From contig NZ_LJIX01000006.1 in assembly GCF_001420595.1 (NCBI RefSeq), forward strand, positions 4,802,857 through 4,866,856: a stretch of 64,000 bases of DNA, written 5' to 3'. Below the pieces are notes generated by a model, which was not told the DNA's origin, did not search any database, and worked only from the letters and a program-made list of their open reading frames with translations. Source of the stretch: Cytobacillus solani (GTDB taxonomy: Bacteria; Bacillota; Bacilli; Bacillales; Cytobacillaceae). The position numbers and the translations under genes are program-made. Below are positions 1 to 8,445 of this stretch, piece after piece; position 1 is the first letter of the stretch; the number at the start of each line of letters is the position of its first letter.

Positions 1-75
1 GAGGATAGTGCAGTAAAGGTATTAAGTCATTTCTTTCAACAGCTTGGCTATGAAGCACGCGTTGAATTTAAATAA
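1..75 (+). CDS. C-terminal end of a gene cut by the window edge
   Basis: An open frame runs from base 1 to a TAA at 73-75 and encodes the last 24 residues (ending QQLGYEARVEFK). It is followed directly by a terminator hairpin, which supports a real gene end. Too little is present to name the product. Confidence 0.6.
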   Translation, partial: EDSAVKVLSHFFQQLGYEARVEFK

Positions 76-81
76 CAATAG

Positions 82-116
82 AAAATGGGTGGTGCGCACA
101 GCACAACCCATTTTTT
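82..116. terminator. bidirectional intrinsic terminator
   Basis: The stem AAAATGGGT (82-90) pairs with ACCCATTTT, followed by a T run. It sits between the plus-strand gene ending at 75 and the minus-strand gene ending at 144, and the A-rich left arm lets it serve both strands. Confidence 0.75.
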
Positions 117-143
117 ATACTTCTACTAGACTTATTTTGTCTT

Positions 144-1796
144 TCACACTTTTGATGCAATGGCGCGGCCAGCTTCCCGCCCAGAGAAAAGACACCCACC
201 GACAAATGTCCCCTCTAATGCGCGATAGCCATGAATTCCTCCTCCGCCAAAGCCAGAAACCTCTCCTGCCGCATACAGCCCTGGAATGGCTTCTCCTGCA
301 TCATTCAATACTTGACCCGATAAATCTGTTTGTAGCCCCCCTAAAGTTTTTCGGCTAACGATATTTAACCGAACAGCAATTAAAGGGCCATTTTTAGGAT
401 CAAGGATTTTATGTGGAGCTGCTACACGAATTAATTTATCCCCTATATATTGGCGGGCACCTCGAAGAGCAGTAATTTGCAGGTCCTTCGTAAATTTATT
501 ATCGATTTCTCGATCTCTTGCCTTAATTTGCCGCTCAATCTCTGCAAAATCCAGCAAATTTTCGTCTGTTAGTTTATTCATCCCTTCAATGAGATCAGAC
601 AAATGATTGGCAATAACGAAGTCCTCTCCTTTATCCATAAATGCTTGGACAGGACCAGGAGCACCAGGCAAAACTCTAGATAATACCTTTTTAATACTTT
701 TCCCTGTTAAATCTGGGTTTTGCTCTGAACCAGAAAGGGCAAATTCACGTTCAATAATCCTCTGGGTCAATATGAACCAAGAATAGCTATATCCTGTCTT
801 TTGGATCGCCTCTAAAGTTCCTAATGTATCAAACCCTGGAAAATTCGGGGCTGAAAAACGCCTCCCTCTAGCATCCAGCCATATGGACGATGGCCCTGGG
901 AGAATTCGAATTCCATGCTTATCCCAAATAGGATCCCAATTCTTTATCCCTTCTGTGTAATGCCACATGCGATCACGGTTAACAATTCTACCTCCTGCTT
1001 TTTCTGTAATCGACAGCATCCGGCCATCCACATGTGCAGGCACACCTGACAGCATATTCTTTGGCGGCTTCCCAAGACGGCTGGGCCAGTTTTTGCGGAT
1101 GAGGTCATGATTCCCGCCAATACCGCCGCTTGTAATTAGCACTGCCTTTGCACGATATTCAAACTCACCGATTACCTCTCTTGAGCTCGCTTCCCCGCGG
1201 GCTGCTGAACTAGGCACAAGAACAGATCCGCTTATTCCAACTACTGAAGGACCACTATTTAATAGATGGTCGACCCGGTGACGCGGACGAAACTCAACCA
1301 ACCCATTCTTCATATGCTCTTTTACACGTCGTTCAAATGGTTCCACTAGACCTGGACCTGTCCCCCATACAATATGGAAACGGGGTACTGAGTTCCCATG
1401 TCCTTCTGCCAGATAACCGCCCCTTTCGGCCCAGCCGACAATTGGAAAAAAACGTACACCCATATCATACAGCCATGCACGCTTCTCCCATGCTGCAAAA
1501 CCAACATACGCCTCAGCCCATTTTCTCCCCCAATAATCTTCGTTATCCTCTCGGTCAAAACCAGCCGTTCCTAACCAATCCTGCCATGCCAGCTCTTTTG
1601 AATCTTTTATGCCTAATCTCCGCTGCTCTGGTGAATCAACAAGAAATAATCCGCCAAAAGACCACCATGCTTGCCCCCCAAGTGAGCTTTCAGGTTCTTG
1701 GTCTACTAGCAGTACTTTTTTACCTGCATCTGCCATCTCAGCTGTCGCTACCAAACCAGCAAGACCTGCTCCTACTACGATTGCATCATATTTCAT
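144..1796 (-). CDS. FAD-binding dehydrogenase (fumarate reductase / 3-ketosteroid dehydrogenase-like flavoprotein)
   Basis: This 550-residue cytoplasmic flavoprotein has an N-terminal dinucleotide-binding motif VGAGLAG (about residues 8-14) followed by an acidic residue near 32 that would bind the FAD ribose. A second FAD-contact block lies near the C-terminus (GLYAAGEVSGFGGGG, about 510-525). This layout is typical of the FAD_binding_2 family, whose members oxidise or reduce C-C bonds next to carbonyls. No substrate can be assigned from sequence. The ATG at 1796 is preceded by AAGGGG at normal spacing. The gene is monocistronic and diverges from the MFS gene at 1986. No heme or covalent flavin motif is visible, so an electron partner is unknown. 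Confidence 0.8.
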   Translation of the reverse strand: MKYDAIVVGAGLAGLVATAEMADAGKKVLLVDQEPESSLGGQAWWSFGGLFLVDSPEQRRLGIKDSKELAWQDWLGTAGFDREDNEDYWGRKWAEAYVGFAAWEKRAWLYDMGVRFFPIVGWAERGGYLAEGHGNSVPRFHIVWGTGPGLVEPFERRVKEHMKNGLVEFRPRHRVDHLLNSGPSVVGISGSVLVPSSAARGEASSREVIGEFEYRAKAVLITSGGIGGNHDLIRKNWPSRLGKPPKNMLSGVPAHVDGRMLSITEKAGGRIVNRDRMWHYTEGIKNWDPIWDKHGIRILPGPSSIWLDARGRRFSAPNFPGFDTLGTLEAIQKTGYSYSWFILTQRIIEREFALSGSEQNPDLTGKSIKKVLSRVLPGAPGPVQAFMDKGEDFVIANHLSDLIEGMNKLTDENLLDFAEIERQIKARDREIDNKFTKDLQITALRGARQYIGDKLIRVAAPHKILDPKNGPLIAVRLNIVSRKTLGGLQTDLSGQVLNDAGEAIPGLYAAGEVSGFGGGGIHGYRALEGTFVGGCLFSGREAGRAIASKV

Positions 1797-1930
1797 TTTT
1801 AACAGCCCCTTTTTATCATCCGATCATTTTTTTATTTATTAATATATTAACTGATTTTTTAGATAATTAAATCAATTATTTGCTTCTTGCGTTAAAAAGT
1901 TTGCTTCGTTTTTATTTAACATGATGCTAA

Positions 1931-1939
1931 TGGTATAAT
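1931..1939 (+). promoter_or_regulatory. extended -10 promoter of the MFS exporter
   Basis: TGGTATAAT is an extended -10 (TGn plus consensus TATAAT at 1934-1939). No good -35 is visible, as is usual for extended -10 promoters. Transcription would start near 1946, which excludes the ATG at 1944 as a start codon and favours TTG at 1986. Confidence 0.6.
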
Positions 1940-1985
1940 TTTCATGACATTCGAAAAAAGTTATTTAACTGGAGTGAACTTAATT

Positions 1986-3152
1986 TTGGAAACGAAAAAA
2001 GCTTTGCCTATCTTGTTTGCTATCATGTTCCTTGTCATGGTGGGCTTTGGCATTATCATTCCTGTCATGCCATTTTATGCGGAAGAAATTGGTGCCACAC
2101 CAACTGAATTAGGATTATTAATGGCTGTTTATTCTCTTATGCAGCTTCTCTTTGCACCAATGTGGGGTCGAGTTTCTGATCGAATCGGCAGAAAACCAGT
2201 CATCATGATTGGAATCTTCGGGCTTTCTCTTTCTTTCTTTTTAATGGCAGTATCCACACAGCTTTGGATGCTTTTTGTAGCCCGGATTCTTGGAGGGATC
2301 TTGTCTTCTGCTAATATGCCAACTGTTATGGCTTATGTGGCAGATATTACCTCAGAAGAGGATCGCGGAAAAGGGATGGGGATCATCGGAGCTGCAACAG
2401 GACTTGGATTTATTTTTGGTCCAGCAATAGGCGGAATCTTCTCTGAGGCAAGCTTACATATTCCTTTCTATATCGCAGGCGCCTCCTCTTTACTCACATT
2501 TTTCTTTGTTATGGGTATTTTAAAAGAATCATTAACACCTGAACATAGAAAGAGTAAAACAAGCAAGAAAACATCCATACTTAAGGCTTTCAATGGCCCT
2601 GTTTCCATTCTGTTTATCCTTCAGTTGTTCGTTTCTTTATCCTTATCAGGCCTTGAAGCAACCTTTGCTTACTTCGCTTCTGAAAAGGCGGGATTAGGTG
2701 CTGTGAAGCTCGGCTATATTTTTATGATTATGGGCTTCGCCTCAGCGATTGTACAAGGCGGATTAGTTGGAAGATTGACTAAAAAGCTTGGCGAAGGCTT
2801 TGTTATTCAGCTTGGTATTATTATTTCGGCAATCGGATTTATCCTTATTCTATTCATTAATAATTTTGCAACTGCCGCTCTTTATTTAACGATATTTGGA
2901 ATCGGTAATGGCTTCATCCGCCCAAGTGTCTCCTCCCTGTTAACGAAACGATCAACAACAGGACATGGAAGCACAACCGGACTTCTGTCCTCATTCGATT
3001 CACTCGGCAGAATCGCCGGTCCTCCGTTAGGCGGGTGGCTCTTTTCCGTAGCAATTGGGATGCCTTATTATTCTGGAATCATCCTGTCGATTGTTGCATT
3101 GCTTTTATATCAAGTATATCGAGTGAAAGTGAGACATGTAGAAGCAAACTAA
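1986..3152 (+). CDS. MFS drug-efflux transporter (TetA/Bmr-like)
   Basis: This 388-residue inner-membrane protein has about 12 hydrophobic segments and the 12-TM drug:H+ antiporter signatures. These are a GRVSDRIGRKP-type motif A after TM2 (near residue 62) and the motif C-like GAATGLGFIFGPAIGG in TM5. Substrates are unknown but probably toxic organics or an antibiotic. I place the start at TTG 1986 because GGAGTG (1971-1976) lies 9 nt upstream and the mature TM1 begins at once (ETKKALPILFAIMF). An upstream in-frame ATG at 1944 would lie at the transcription start. The gene ends before a strong terminator and stands alone. Confidence 0.82.
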   Translation: METKKALPILFAIMFLVMVGFGIIIPVMPFYAEEIGATPTELGLLMAVYSLMQLLFAPMWGRVSDRIGRKPVIMIGIFGLSLSFFLMAVSTQLWMLFVARILGGILSSANMPTVMAYVADITSEEDRGKGMGIIGAATGLGFIFGPAIGGIFSEASLHIPFYIAGASSLLTFFFVMGILKESLTPEHRKSKTSKKTSILKAFNGPVSILFILQLFVSLSLSGLEATFAYFASEKAGLGAVKLGYIFMIMGFASAIVQGGLVGRLTKKLGEGFVIQLGIIISAIGFILILFINNFATAALYLTIFGIGNGFIRPSVSSLLTKRSTTGHGSTTGLLSSFDSLGRIAGPPLGGWLFSVAIGMPYYSGIILSIVALLLYQVYRVKVRHVEAN

Positions 3153-3186
3153 TGCCTTATAATAATTCGTTTTGCCATTTTACCTT

Positions 3187-3310
3187 TGATTTTGGTCGTC
3201 ATGAATGGATCATGACGACCAGTTTTATTTTTTCTCCTATTTTCGAGCGCCATGAACACTTCTTGGCTACCGTTTTGCTTTCCCCTCCTGATTTTGGGCG
3301 CCATGAATGA
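3187..3310. repeat. three degenerate direct repeats, core GnCGyCATGAA
   Basis: The motif ATTTTGGTCGTCATGAATG (3189-3207) recurs as TTTTCGAGCGCCATGAACA (3240-3258) and ATTTTGGGCGCCATGAATG (3291-3309), spaced about 51 nt apart. The first copy forms the left arm of the terminator. The tract is non-coding, and its origin is unknown. Confidence 0.55.
3193..3233 (+). terminator. intrinsic terminator after the MFS gene
   Basis: A perfect 12-bp stem TGGTCGTCATGA / TCATGACGACCA (3193-3204 and 3210-3221) with a 5-nt loop is followed by a T-rich tract. Confidence 0.85.
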
Positions 3311-3329
3311 TAATTCCTACAAACTTATA

Positions 3330-3378
3330 TTGACCTATAATTAGTTTTGATTATAATAAAAGTGAGTAATCACTCACT
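3330..3378 (+). promoter_or_regulatory. promoter and TetR-type operator of the ABC exporter operon
   Basis: The -35 TTGACC (3330-3335) and -10 TATAAT (3352-3357) are 16 nt apart. Directly downstream, over the transcription start, lies the inverted repeat AGTGAGT-AATC-ACTCACT (3361-3378). Its position would block initiation when bound. The TetR-family protein encoded at the end of this operon is the obvious candidate, giving negative autoregulation; that link is inferred. Confidence 0.72.
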
Positions 3379-3398
3379 TTATAAAAGGAGGCTTACAA

Positions 3399-4121
3399 AT
3401 GGCTTCAACTATTGTTATTAAAGATGTCTGCAAAAGCTTTGGCAAGAAGGCTGTATTAAATAAGATTAGTTTAACGGTGGAGTCCGGACAAATATACGGT
3501 CTAATCGGCCCTTCAGGTTCGGGAAAAACAACCTTAGTGAAGTTGATTGTTGGAATGGACCGTCCGTCAGAAGGACATATCCATGTATTAGATACCCCTG
3601 TTCCAAACTTAAACCTGCTGCAGAAAATTGGCTATATGGCACAAGCCGATGCCCTATACACGGATTTAACGGGTGAAGAAAACCTTGCCTTCTTTGCTTC
3701 CCTGTTTAAATTAAATAAACAAGAGCAAAAAGAGAGAATTTCTTATGCAGCAAATTTAGTTAATCTAACTCCGCATCTAAAAAAGAGAATCCAGGATTAT
3801 TCAGGCGGAATGAAACGGCGATTATCCCTCGCTGTTGCTTTAATTCAAGACCCACAAGTACTTATATTAGACGAACCTACTGTTGGAATTGATCCTGAGT
3901 TAAGACAGTCTATATGGAAAGAAATCCGCCGGTTGAAGGCATCTGGAAAAACGATTTTGGTAACAACACATGTAATGGATGAAGCAGAAAAGTGTGACCG
4001 TCTCGCGATGGTAAGGGACGGGGAAATACTCACGAGTGGGACACCAGCAGAGTTAAAGGAACATTACAACATTACTAGTCTAGAAGAAGTATTCTTAAAA
4101 GCTGGAGGGAAAAAGGGATGA
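3399..4121 (+). CDS. ABC transporter ATP-binding protein (ABC-2 exporter)
   Basis: This 240-residue nucleotide-binding subunit shows Walker A GPSGSGKT (37-44), signature YSGGMKRR (about 134-141), Walker B VLILDEPTVG (about 153-162) and the switch histidine in TTHVMDEAE. AAAGGAGG (3384-3391) decides the ATG start. Its stop overlaps the start of the permease by 4 nt (ATGA), so the two are translationally coupled. With the permease and the TetR regulator it forms a three-gene operon of the drug or lipid exporter type. The substrate is not identifiable. Confidence 0.88.
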   Translation: MASTIVIKDVCKSFGKKAVLNKISLTVESGQIYGLIGPSGSGKTTLVKLIVGMDRPSEGHIHVLDTPVPNLNLLQKIGYMAQADALYTDLTGEENLAFFASLFKLNKQEQKERISYAANLVNLTPHLKKRIQDYSGGMKRRLSLAVALIQDPQVLILDEPTVGIDPELRQSIWKEIRRLKASGKTILVTTHVMDEAEKCDRLAMVRDGEILTSGTPAELKEHYNITSLEEVFLKAGGKKG

Positions 4122-5224
4122 GAGTATTAGCGTTAGTGAAGCGAATTTTCCAGCAAATGATACGTGACAAAAGAGCGCTTGCCCTAATGATGATCGCCCC
4201 ATTACTGATTCTTACTCTGCTCGATTATTTACTTTCAAGTAATGAGGTCACTCCAAGACTTGGTGTCAATCATGTCGATGAACCACTTACTGAGCAATTG
4301 GGAAATATGGATGTAACTGTTCTGCAGTATGACCAACTAGATAACTTACAAAAAATCATGATCGAGGATGAGCTGGATGGTGTTCTTCAAATGGAAGATG
4401 AAGACATTCAATTAACCTTATTAAATGCAAATCCCTCTACTGCAAAAGTATTAAAAATGAAGGTACAACAAGCAGTTGCTGCTGAAAACGCCAAGGAACA
4501 GGCAAATAAACTATCTCTTTTCATACAAGAGATTCAGAATAAAGTCCCTGGCGATCTAAAAAAGCTAGAACAGAAAAAAGCACCAGAGATTGATACAGCT
4601 TATATATATGGCAATAAAGAAACAACCTTTTTTGACCAGTTAAGCCCGATATTAGTCGGCTACTTTGTCTTCTTTTTCGTCTTCCTTATTTCCGGGATTG
4701 CGCTATTGCGTGAGCGGACAACTGGCACTCTTGACCGATTACTGGCAACACCTATTCAAAGAAGAGACATTGTTTTTGGGTATTTATTAGGATATGGATT
4801 ATTTGCTATCATCCAAACGATTATTGTCGTCTTTTATGCGGTTAAAGTTTTAGACATCATGCTCGTCGGGTCCTTATGGAATGTGATCTTAATTAATTTG
4901 ACAATCGCCTTAGTTGCACTGTCTTTAGGCATCCTTCTATCAGCATTCGCAAATTCAGAATTTCAAATGATGCAGTTTATCCCAATCGCAATCATTCCAC
5001 AAATCTTTTTCGCGGGAATCTTCCCTGTCGAAGCCATGGCAGACTGGCTTCAAATCATCGCAAAAGCAATGCCGATGTACTACGCCGGCAATGCATTAGT
5101 GGATGTTATGTACAAAGGATTAGGACTAAGTGACATCTTGTTCGATTTGCTTGTCCTATTAGGCTTTGCCCTTGTCTTCATTATTCTAAATATCATTACA
5201 CTAAAAAAGTATCGAAAAATCTAA
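4118..5224 (+). CDS. ABC-2 type exporter permease
   Basis: This 368-residue membrane subunit has one N-terminal TM segment (about 20-40). An extracytoplasmic region of roughly 130 residues follows, rich in charged residues and coiled-coil-like around 110-150. Five or six TM helices fill the C-terminal half (about 175-365), including the ABC-2 permease signature LRERTTGTLDRLLATPI. This is the YhgE/DrrB-like architecture of half-exporters, so the transporter is probably a dimer with two copies of the upstream ATPase. It is coupled to the upstream gene by an ATGA overlap. Confidence 0.85.
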   Translation: MRVLALVKRIFQQMIRDKRALALMMIAPLLILTLLDYLLSSNEVTPRLGVNHVDEPLTEQLGNMDVTVLQYDQLDNLQKIMIEDELDGVLQMEDEDIQLTLLNANPSTAKVLKMKVQQAVAAENAKEQANKLSLFIQEIQNKVPGDLKKLEQKKAPEIDTAYIYGNKETTFFDQLSPILVGYFVFFFVFLISGIALLRERTTGTLDRLLATPIQRRDIVFGYLLGYGLFAIIQTIIVVFYAVKVLDIMLVGSLWNVILINLTIALVALSLGILLSAFANSEFQMMQFIPIAIIPQIFFAGIFPVEAMADWLQIIAKAMPMYYAGNALVDVMYKGLGLSDILFDLLVLLGFALVFIILNIITLKKYRKI

Positions 5225-5302
5225 ACCGTTTATTCACTTTTCCATTTCCGTTAAAATGATTTAAAATAAGTGTATGCAGAATGGAATTTAAAGGAGTAAA
5301 CA

Positions 5303-5950
5303 ATGTCTGAAGAAGAATTGATGATCCAACAGCTATTTGATGAGGAAAAATTAACTGATAAACAAAAAAAAATAATCGTTGCCGCTATTGAATCCTTTTC
5401 AGAAAAGGGATATTCGGCCACATCAACGAGTGAAATTGCCAAAAAGGCAGGGGTAGCTGAAGGAACGATTTTCCGGCACTATAAGACAAAAAAAGATCTG
5501 CTGATGTCGATTGTTGCCCCCCTTATGGCAAACCTAATTGGTCCTTTTGTAGTGAATGATTTTAACAAAGTGCTTGACCGGCAATATGATCGGGTGGAAG
5601 ACTTTTTGAAGGCGACGATCGAAAATCGAAGAGAAGTTTTAATAAAGTTGCTGCCAGTTATTAAAATCCTTCTTCAAGAGATCCCTTTTCAGCCAGAATT
5701 AAGAGAACTCTTTCTAGAACAAATTGCTAAAAAAATATTTGATCGTGTCTCCATTATCATTAAGGGCTATCAGGAAAAGGGACAATTAATTGAAATGCCT
5801 CCAGAAAGTGTTGCGAGGCTAGCTATTACTACCATACTTGGCTATTTAATATCTCGCTATGTCCTGCTCCCTCATCTGGAATGGGATGATGAACTTGAAA
5901 CGGAGCGCACCATTCAATTTATCATGCACGGTTTGGGAAAAAAAGAATAA
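5303..5950 (+). CDS. TetR/AcrR family transcriptional regulator
   Basis: This 215-residue protein has an N-terminal helix-turn-helix of the TetR type (about residues 18-65, with FSEKGYSATSTSEIAKKAGVAEGTIFRHYKTK split across the helices). The C-terminus is a helical ligand-binding and dimerisation domain. AAAGGAG precedes the ATG. It is the third gene of the ABC exporter operon, 78 nt after the permease. The palindrome at 3361-3378 is its likely operator, and the exporter substrate its likely ligand (inference). Confidence 0.85.
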   Translation: MSEEELMIQQLFDEEKLTDKQKKIIVAAIESFSEKGYSATSTSEIAKKAGVAEGTIFRHYKTKKDLLMSIVAPLMANLIGPFVVNDFNKVLDRQYDRVEDFLKATIENRREVLIKLLPVIKILLQEIPFQPELRELFLEQIAKKIFDRVSIIIKGYQEKGQLIEMPPESVARLAITTILGYLISRYVLLPHLEWDDELETERTIQFIMHGLGKKE

Positions 5951-5952
5951 AT

Positions 5953-5989
5953 AGAAAAAGTCCAATCATGGTGAATTGGACTTTTTCTA
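5953..5989. terminator. bidirectional intrinsic terminator
   Basis: The stem AAAAAGTCCAAT / ATTGGACTTTTT with a short loop carries A and T runs on both sides. It is shared by the tetR-family gene and the convergent acetyltransferase. Confidence 0.85.
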
Positions 5990-6841
5990 TCATAAACGAT
6001 CCTTCTTTTTCATCCACTCCCGCGCAAAGTCAATGATTGGCTGCTGTTTCATCAGCTTGCATTCGGCTGAGCCAATAGCTGCTTTTCTCACTGCATATGT
6101 CTTCTCAAAGTCCTCCCCTAGATCAGCAAAACAATTAGAATCATACACAATCTCTTCATATGTTTTCCAGACACGCACGTTATTTTCAACAAGTGCCGTT
6201 CCCTTTTTAGCCTTTTCTCTATCCGGGATGGCGTGTTCTGCAAAATGCAAAGAGGTGTTGCTGTCATGTCCCACACCTAATAACAAGATATGCCCATCTA
6301 ATTCATATAGTTTTGCTAAAGGAGACTTCGGGCCAAATCCTTCTTCTAATGGCTGCTCAGATAAGATATACTCGGCATTTTTTCCCCATGCCGCAAAGGA
6401 ATACGTTGGGTGTGAACTCCTTTTTACCCCTGGAAAGGTTCTAAATACCTCAACAATTTTCCCCATTCCCCTTGTAGGTGTTATTTGCGGATCATATGCT
6501 GGCATATGTTCACGGATAATCGGCCACCACTCCTTTGGTACAGGAGGCATTTGCCATTCAGAGGGATCAGAGACATCTGCTGTCTGCGTTGGCATCACAA
6601 TGGTTCCCTCAGAACCAATCGTATCCATTAATGCTTGAACAACAGAAATGGCTCCTCCACAAACCCAGCCAAATGCACTTAATGAGGAATGGACAATAAC
6701 AACCATCCCTTTTTCTATCCCAAGATTTTTGAAATTTTCATGTAGACTGGATCTTGTATGTGGTGACTTTAATTGTTTAATTACGTCCGCTTCTTTCATT
6801 TCCATCCCCCTAAGCATTTCATTGAGATAAATTAATTCCAT
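5990..6841 (-). CDS. AAC(3)-family N-acetyltransferase (YokD-like)
   Basis: This 283-residue cytoplasmic enzyme belongs to the aminoglycoside 3-N-acetyltransferase fold. Visible signatures are VHSSLSAFGWV (about 50-60), HPTYSFAAWGK and LLLGVGHDSNTSLHFAE, which form the acetyl-CoA and acceptor sites. Chromosomal Bacillus members of this family often have undefined acceptors, so aminoglycoside resistance should not be assumed. Two starts are plausible. ATG 6841 has AAGGGAG at 8 nt. An internal ATG at 6799 has AGGGGG at 6 nt and would remove 14 residues. It is monocistronic. Confidence 0.8.
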   Translation of the reverse strand: MELIYLNEMLRGMEMKEADVIKQLKSPHTRSSLHENFKNLGIEKGMVVIVHSSLSAFGWVCGGAISVVQALMDTIGSEGTIVMPTQTADVSDPSEWQMPPVPKEWWPIIREHMPAYDPQITPTRGMGKIVEVFRTFPGVKRSSHPTYSFAAWGKNAEYILSEQPLEEGFGPKSPLAKLYELDGHILLLGVGHDSNTSLHFAEHAIPDREKAKKGTALVENNVRVWKTYEEIVYDSNCFADLGEDFEKTYAVRKAAIGSAECKLMKQQPIIDFAREWMKKKDRL

Positions 6842-6896
6842 GGTTTCTTCTCCCTTTATATCGCTTGCACTTTATGTCTAATTATACCATCGTCAC

Positions 6897-6971
6897 TAAT
6901 ATATTCGCCGTCCACCTCGATATATTGGACAAAAAAATGATATATTCGCCGTCACACTGATTATATTCGCC
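6897..6971. repeat. three short direct repeats, core TATATTCGCCGTC
   Basis: TAATATATTCGCCGTC (6897-6912), TGATATATTCGCCGTC (6938-6953) and the shorter TGATTATATTCGCC (6958-6971) lie in the non-coding gap upstream of the acetyltransferase gene. Spacing is irregular (41 and 20 nt). The function is unknown. Confidence 0.55.
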
Positions 6972-6980
6972 AAACCCAAC

Positions 6981-7012
6981 AAAAAAATCTGACACCATCT
7001 TAGTGTCAGATT
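6981..7012 (-). terminator. intrinsic terminator of the small gene at 7023
   Basis: The stem AATCTGACAC / GTGTCAGATT (6986-6995, 7003-7012) is followed on the minus strand by a T run (A run 6981-6987). Confidence 0.8.
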
Positions 7013-7022
7013 CTATATCCAT

Positions 7023-7211
7023 TTATATTGGTTTGTTTGGCTGATAGGTTGGCTGCTGATTTTTCGCTTGGTTCTGTATACTTTTAGCTACTGCTGCCTG
7101 CACATTTTCATCCAGAGAAAACTCAGTATCTGTTTGATTGAATTGTCCTGCTTGGTTTTGTGCAGCAATTACTTTTTCATGTTCTTGTACTTCATTTTGT
7201 CGCTTTTTCAA
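7023..7211 (-). CDS. small Gln/Asn-rich protein, possibly spore-related
   Basis: This 62-residue hydrophilic protein has a basic start, then a Gln/Asn/Ala-rich body (AAQNQAGQFNQTDTEFSLDE) and a Pro/Gln-rich tail. The start is TTG at 7211 with AAAGGAG about 10 nt upstream, and the gene ends at a good terminator, so it is likely real. The TEF segment and high Q/N content recall gamma-type small acid-soluble spore proteins. The resemblance is weak and the gene could be unrelated. Confidence 0.55.
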   Translation of the reverse strand: MKKRQNEVQEHEKVIAAQNQAGQFNQTDTEFSLDENVQAAVAKSIQNQAKNQQPTYQPNKPI

Positions 7212-7301
7212 TTTATATCTCTCCTTTTTATCAAAAGTACATATGTAGATTTCCCTAATAGAAGTACTTTATTCGAAGAGAATATATGAATGAATAGTCG
7301 A

Positions 7302-8354
7302 TTAATTTAATAATTGCTTGACTAGTTCTTTATTGCGATTCTTAAAAAGATCATTATGCGAAGAGACCATTCCAACTCTATATGCATCAGGTTCAATAAA
7401 TTGCTTGGCTTTATTCACTGCGTTCACTGCATCCTGGAATGCTCCTGCAATTAAATGTACTTTTCCTTCGTATGTTAAAATATCACCAGCAGCATAAAGC
7501 CCTGGGACAGTAGATTCGCTAGTTGAATTTCCTGATATATAATATTGATCTGCCAAGGCAATATTTAATTCACTGTTATCAAGCAATGCTGCATCTCTTT
7601 CAAACCCATGATTAATAATGACGTCATCTATAGGCAAATAAGAGACCTCACCCGTTTCCATATTTGTAAGCTCAACACGTTCAATTACTTCATGCTTAGC
7701 ATCAGCAATAAGCTTTGTAATTTCTGTATGGAAGAAACATGTAGCAGAGCTGCTCAATAACTGGGAAACCTGTGCCTCATGCCCCTTTAAAGCCTCTTTT
7801 CTACAGGTTACATACACTTTCTTCGCAATGGGCACTAATTCATTTGCCCAATCAACAGCTGAATTGCCTCCGCCTGAAATAATGACTGTTTTATCCTTAA
7901 AACGTTTTAACGACTTTATTGTGTAATTTAAATTTGATACTTCAAACCTTTCTGCCCCTTCAATCTCAAGCTTAAGCGGGTTTAGTATCCCCCCGCCAAC
8001 AGCAACAATAACTGTTTTCGAATAGTGCTTTTGATCTGAAGCAGCATATAAAACGAATATGCCTTCTTCTTCATCACGAGTGATCGAGAGTACTTTTTCA
8101 TTTAAAACAACGGTTGGATTAAATGTTAGCCCCTGCTCAACAAGTTGTTCAATCAGCTTTGCACCTGGAATTGGCGTCATTCCTCCAACATCCCATATCA
8201 TTTTCTCTGGATATACATGAATTTTTCCGCCTAATTGCGGCTGATATTCAATCAGCTTTGTTTTCATTTCTCTCAATCCACTATAAAAAGTTGAATAAAG
8301 GCCTGCAGGTCCTCCACCAATTACCGTTACATCGTATATTTCCCGATGTTCCAT
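7302..8354 (-). CDS. ferredoxin/flavodoxin-NADP+ reductase, thioredoxin-reductase-like (YcgT/YumC type)
   Basis: This 350-residue flavoprotein has an FAD-binding motif GGGPAGLYS (about 13-21), an NADPH-binding motif SGGGNSAVDWA (about 160-170), and a C-terminal GLYAAGDI FAD block. It lacks the CxxC of true thioredoxin reductases, which is diagnostic of the Bacillus-type ferredoxin-NADP reductases. The substrate-side segment YPEKMIWDVGG is typical of YcgT. A Fur-box-like site 30 nt upstream of its start, and the divergent siderophore importer, suggest iron-starvation induction. A role in reducing ferric siderophore or flavodoxin is plausible but inferred. Confidence 0.83.
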   Translation of the reverse strand: MEHREIYDVTVIGGGPAGLYSTFYSGLREMKTKLIEYQPQLGGKIHVYPEKMIWDVGGMTPIPGAKLIEQLVEQGLTFNPTVVLNEKVLSITRDEEEGIFVLYAASDQKHYSKTVIVAVGGGILNPLKLEIEGAERFEVSNLNYTIKSLKRFKDKTVIISGGGNSAVDWANELVPIAKKVYVTCRKEALKGHEAQVSQLLSSSATCFFHTEITKLIADAKHEVIERVELTNMETGEVSYLPIDDVIINHGFERDAALLDNSELNIALADQYYISGNSTSESTVPGLYAAGDILTYEGKVHLIAGAFQDAVNAVNKAKQFIEPDAYRVGMVSSHNDLFKNRNKELVKQLLN

Positions 8355-8383
8355 CTCCGCTCACCCCAAACCATAAATGTTAT

Positions 8384-8398
8384 TGATTATCATTCTCA
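8384..8398. promoter_or_regulatory. Fur box (minus-strand side)
   Basis: TGATTATCATTCTCA matches the 7-1-7 Fur consensus TGATAATnATTATCA at 12 of the 14 specified positions. It lies just upstream of the ferredoxin reductase gene. Confidence 0.65.
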
Positions 8399-8445
8399 TT
8401 TAACTATATCCCCTTTTCGTTATTTTCGCAATACAAAAATAACGA

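Noticed and set aside
44-358. 104-codon plus-strand reading frame at the left edge
   Set aside because: It crosses the terminator at 82-116 and lies antisense to the end of the FAD dehydrogenase gene; no RBS or recognisable protein.
1944-1985. ATG 1944 as start of the MFS gene
   Set aside because: It lies at the expected transcription start of the TGGTATAAT promoter and has no RBS; TTG 1986 has GGAGTG.
5990-6841. Acquired aminoglycoside resistance gene
   Set aside because: The protein is of the chromosomal YokD-like branch, base composition matches its surroundings, and no mobile element flanks it.
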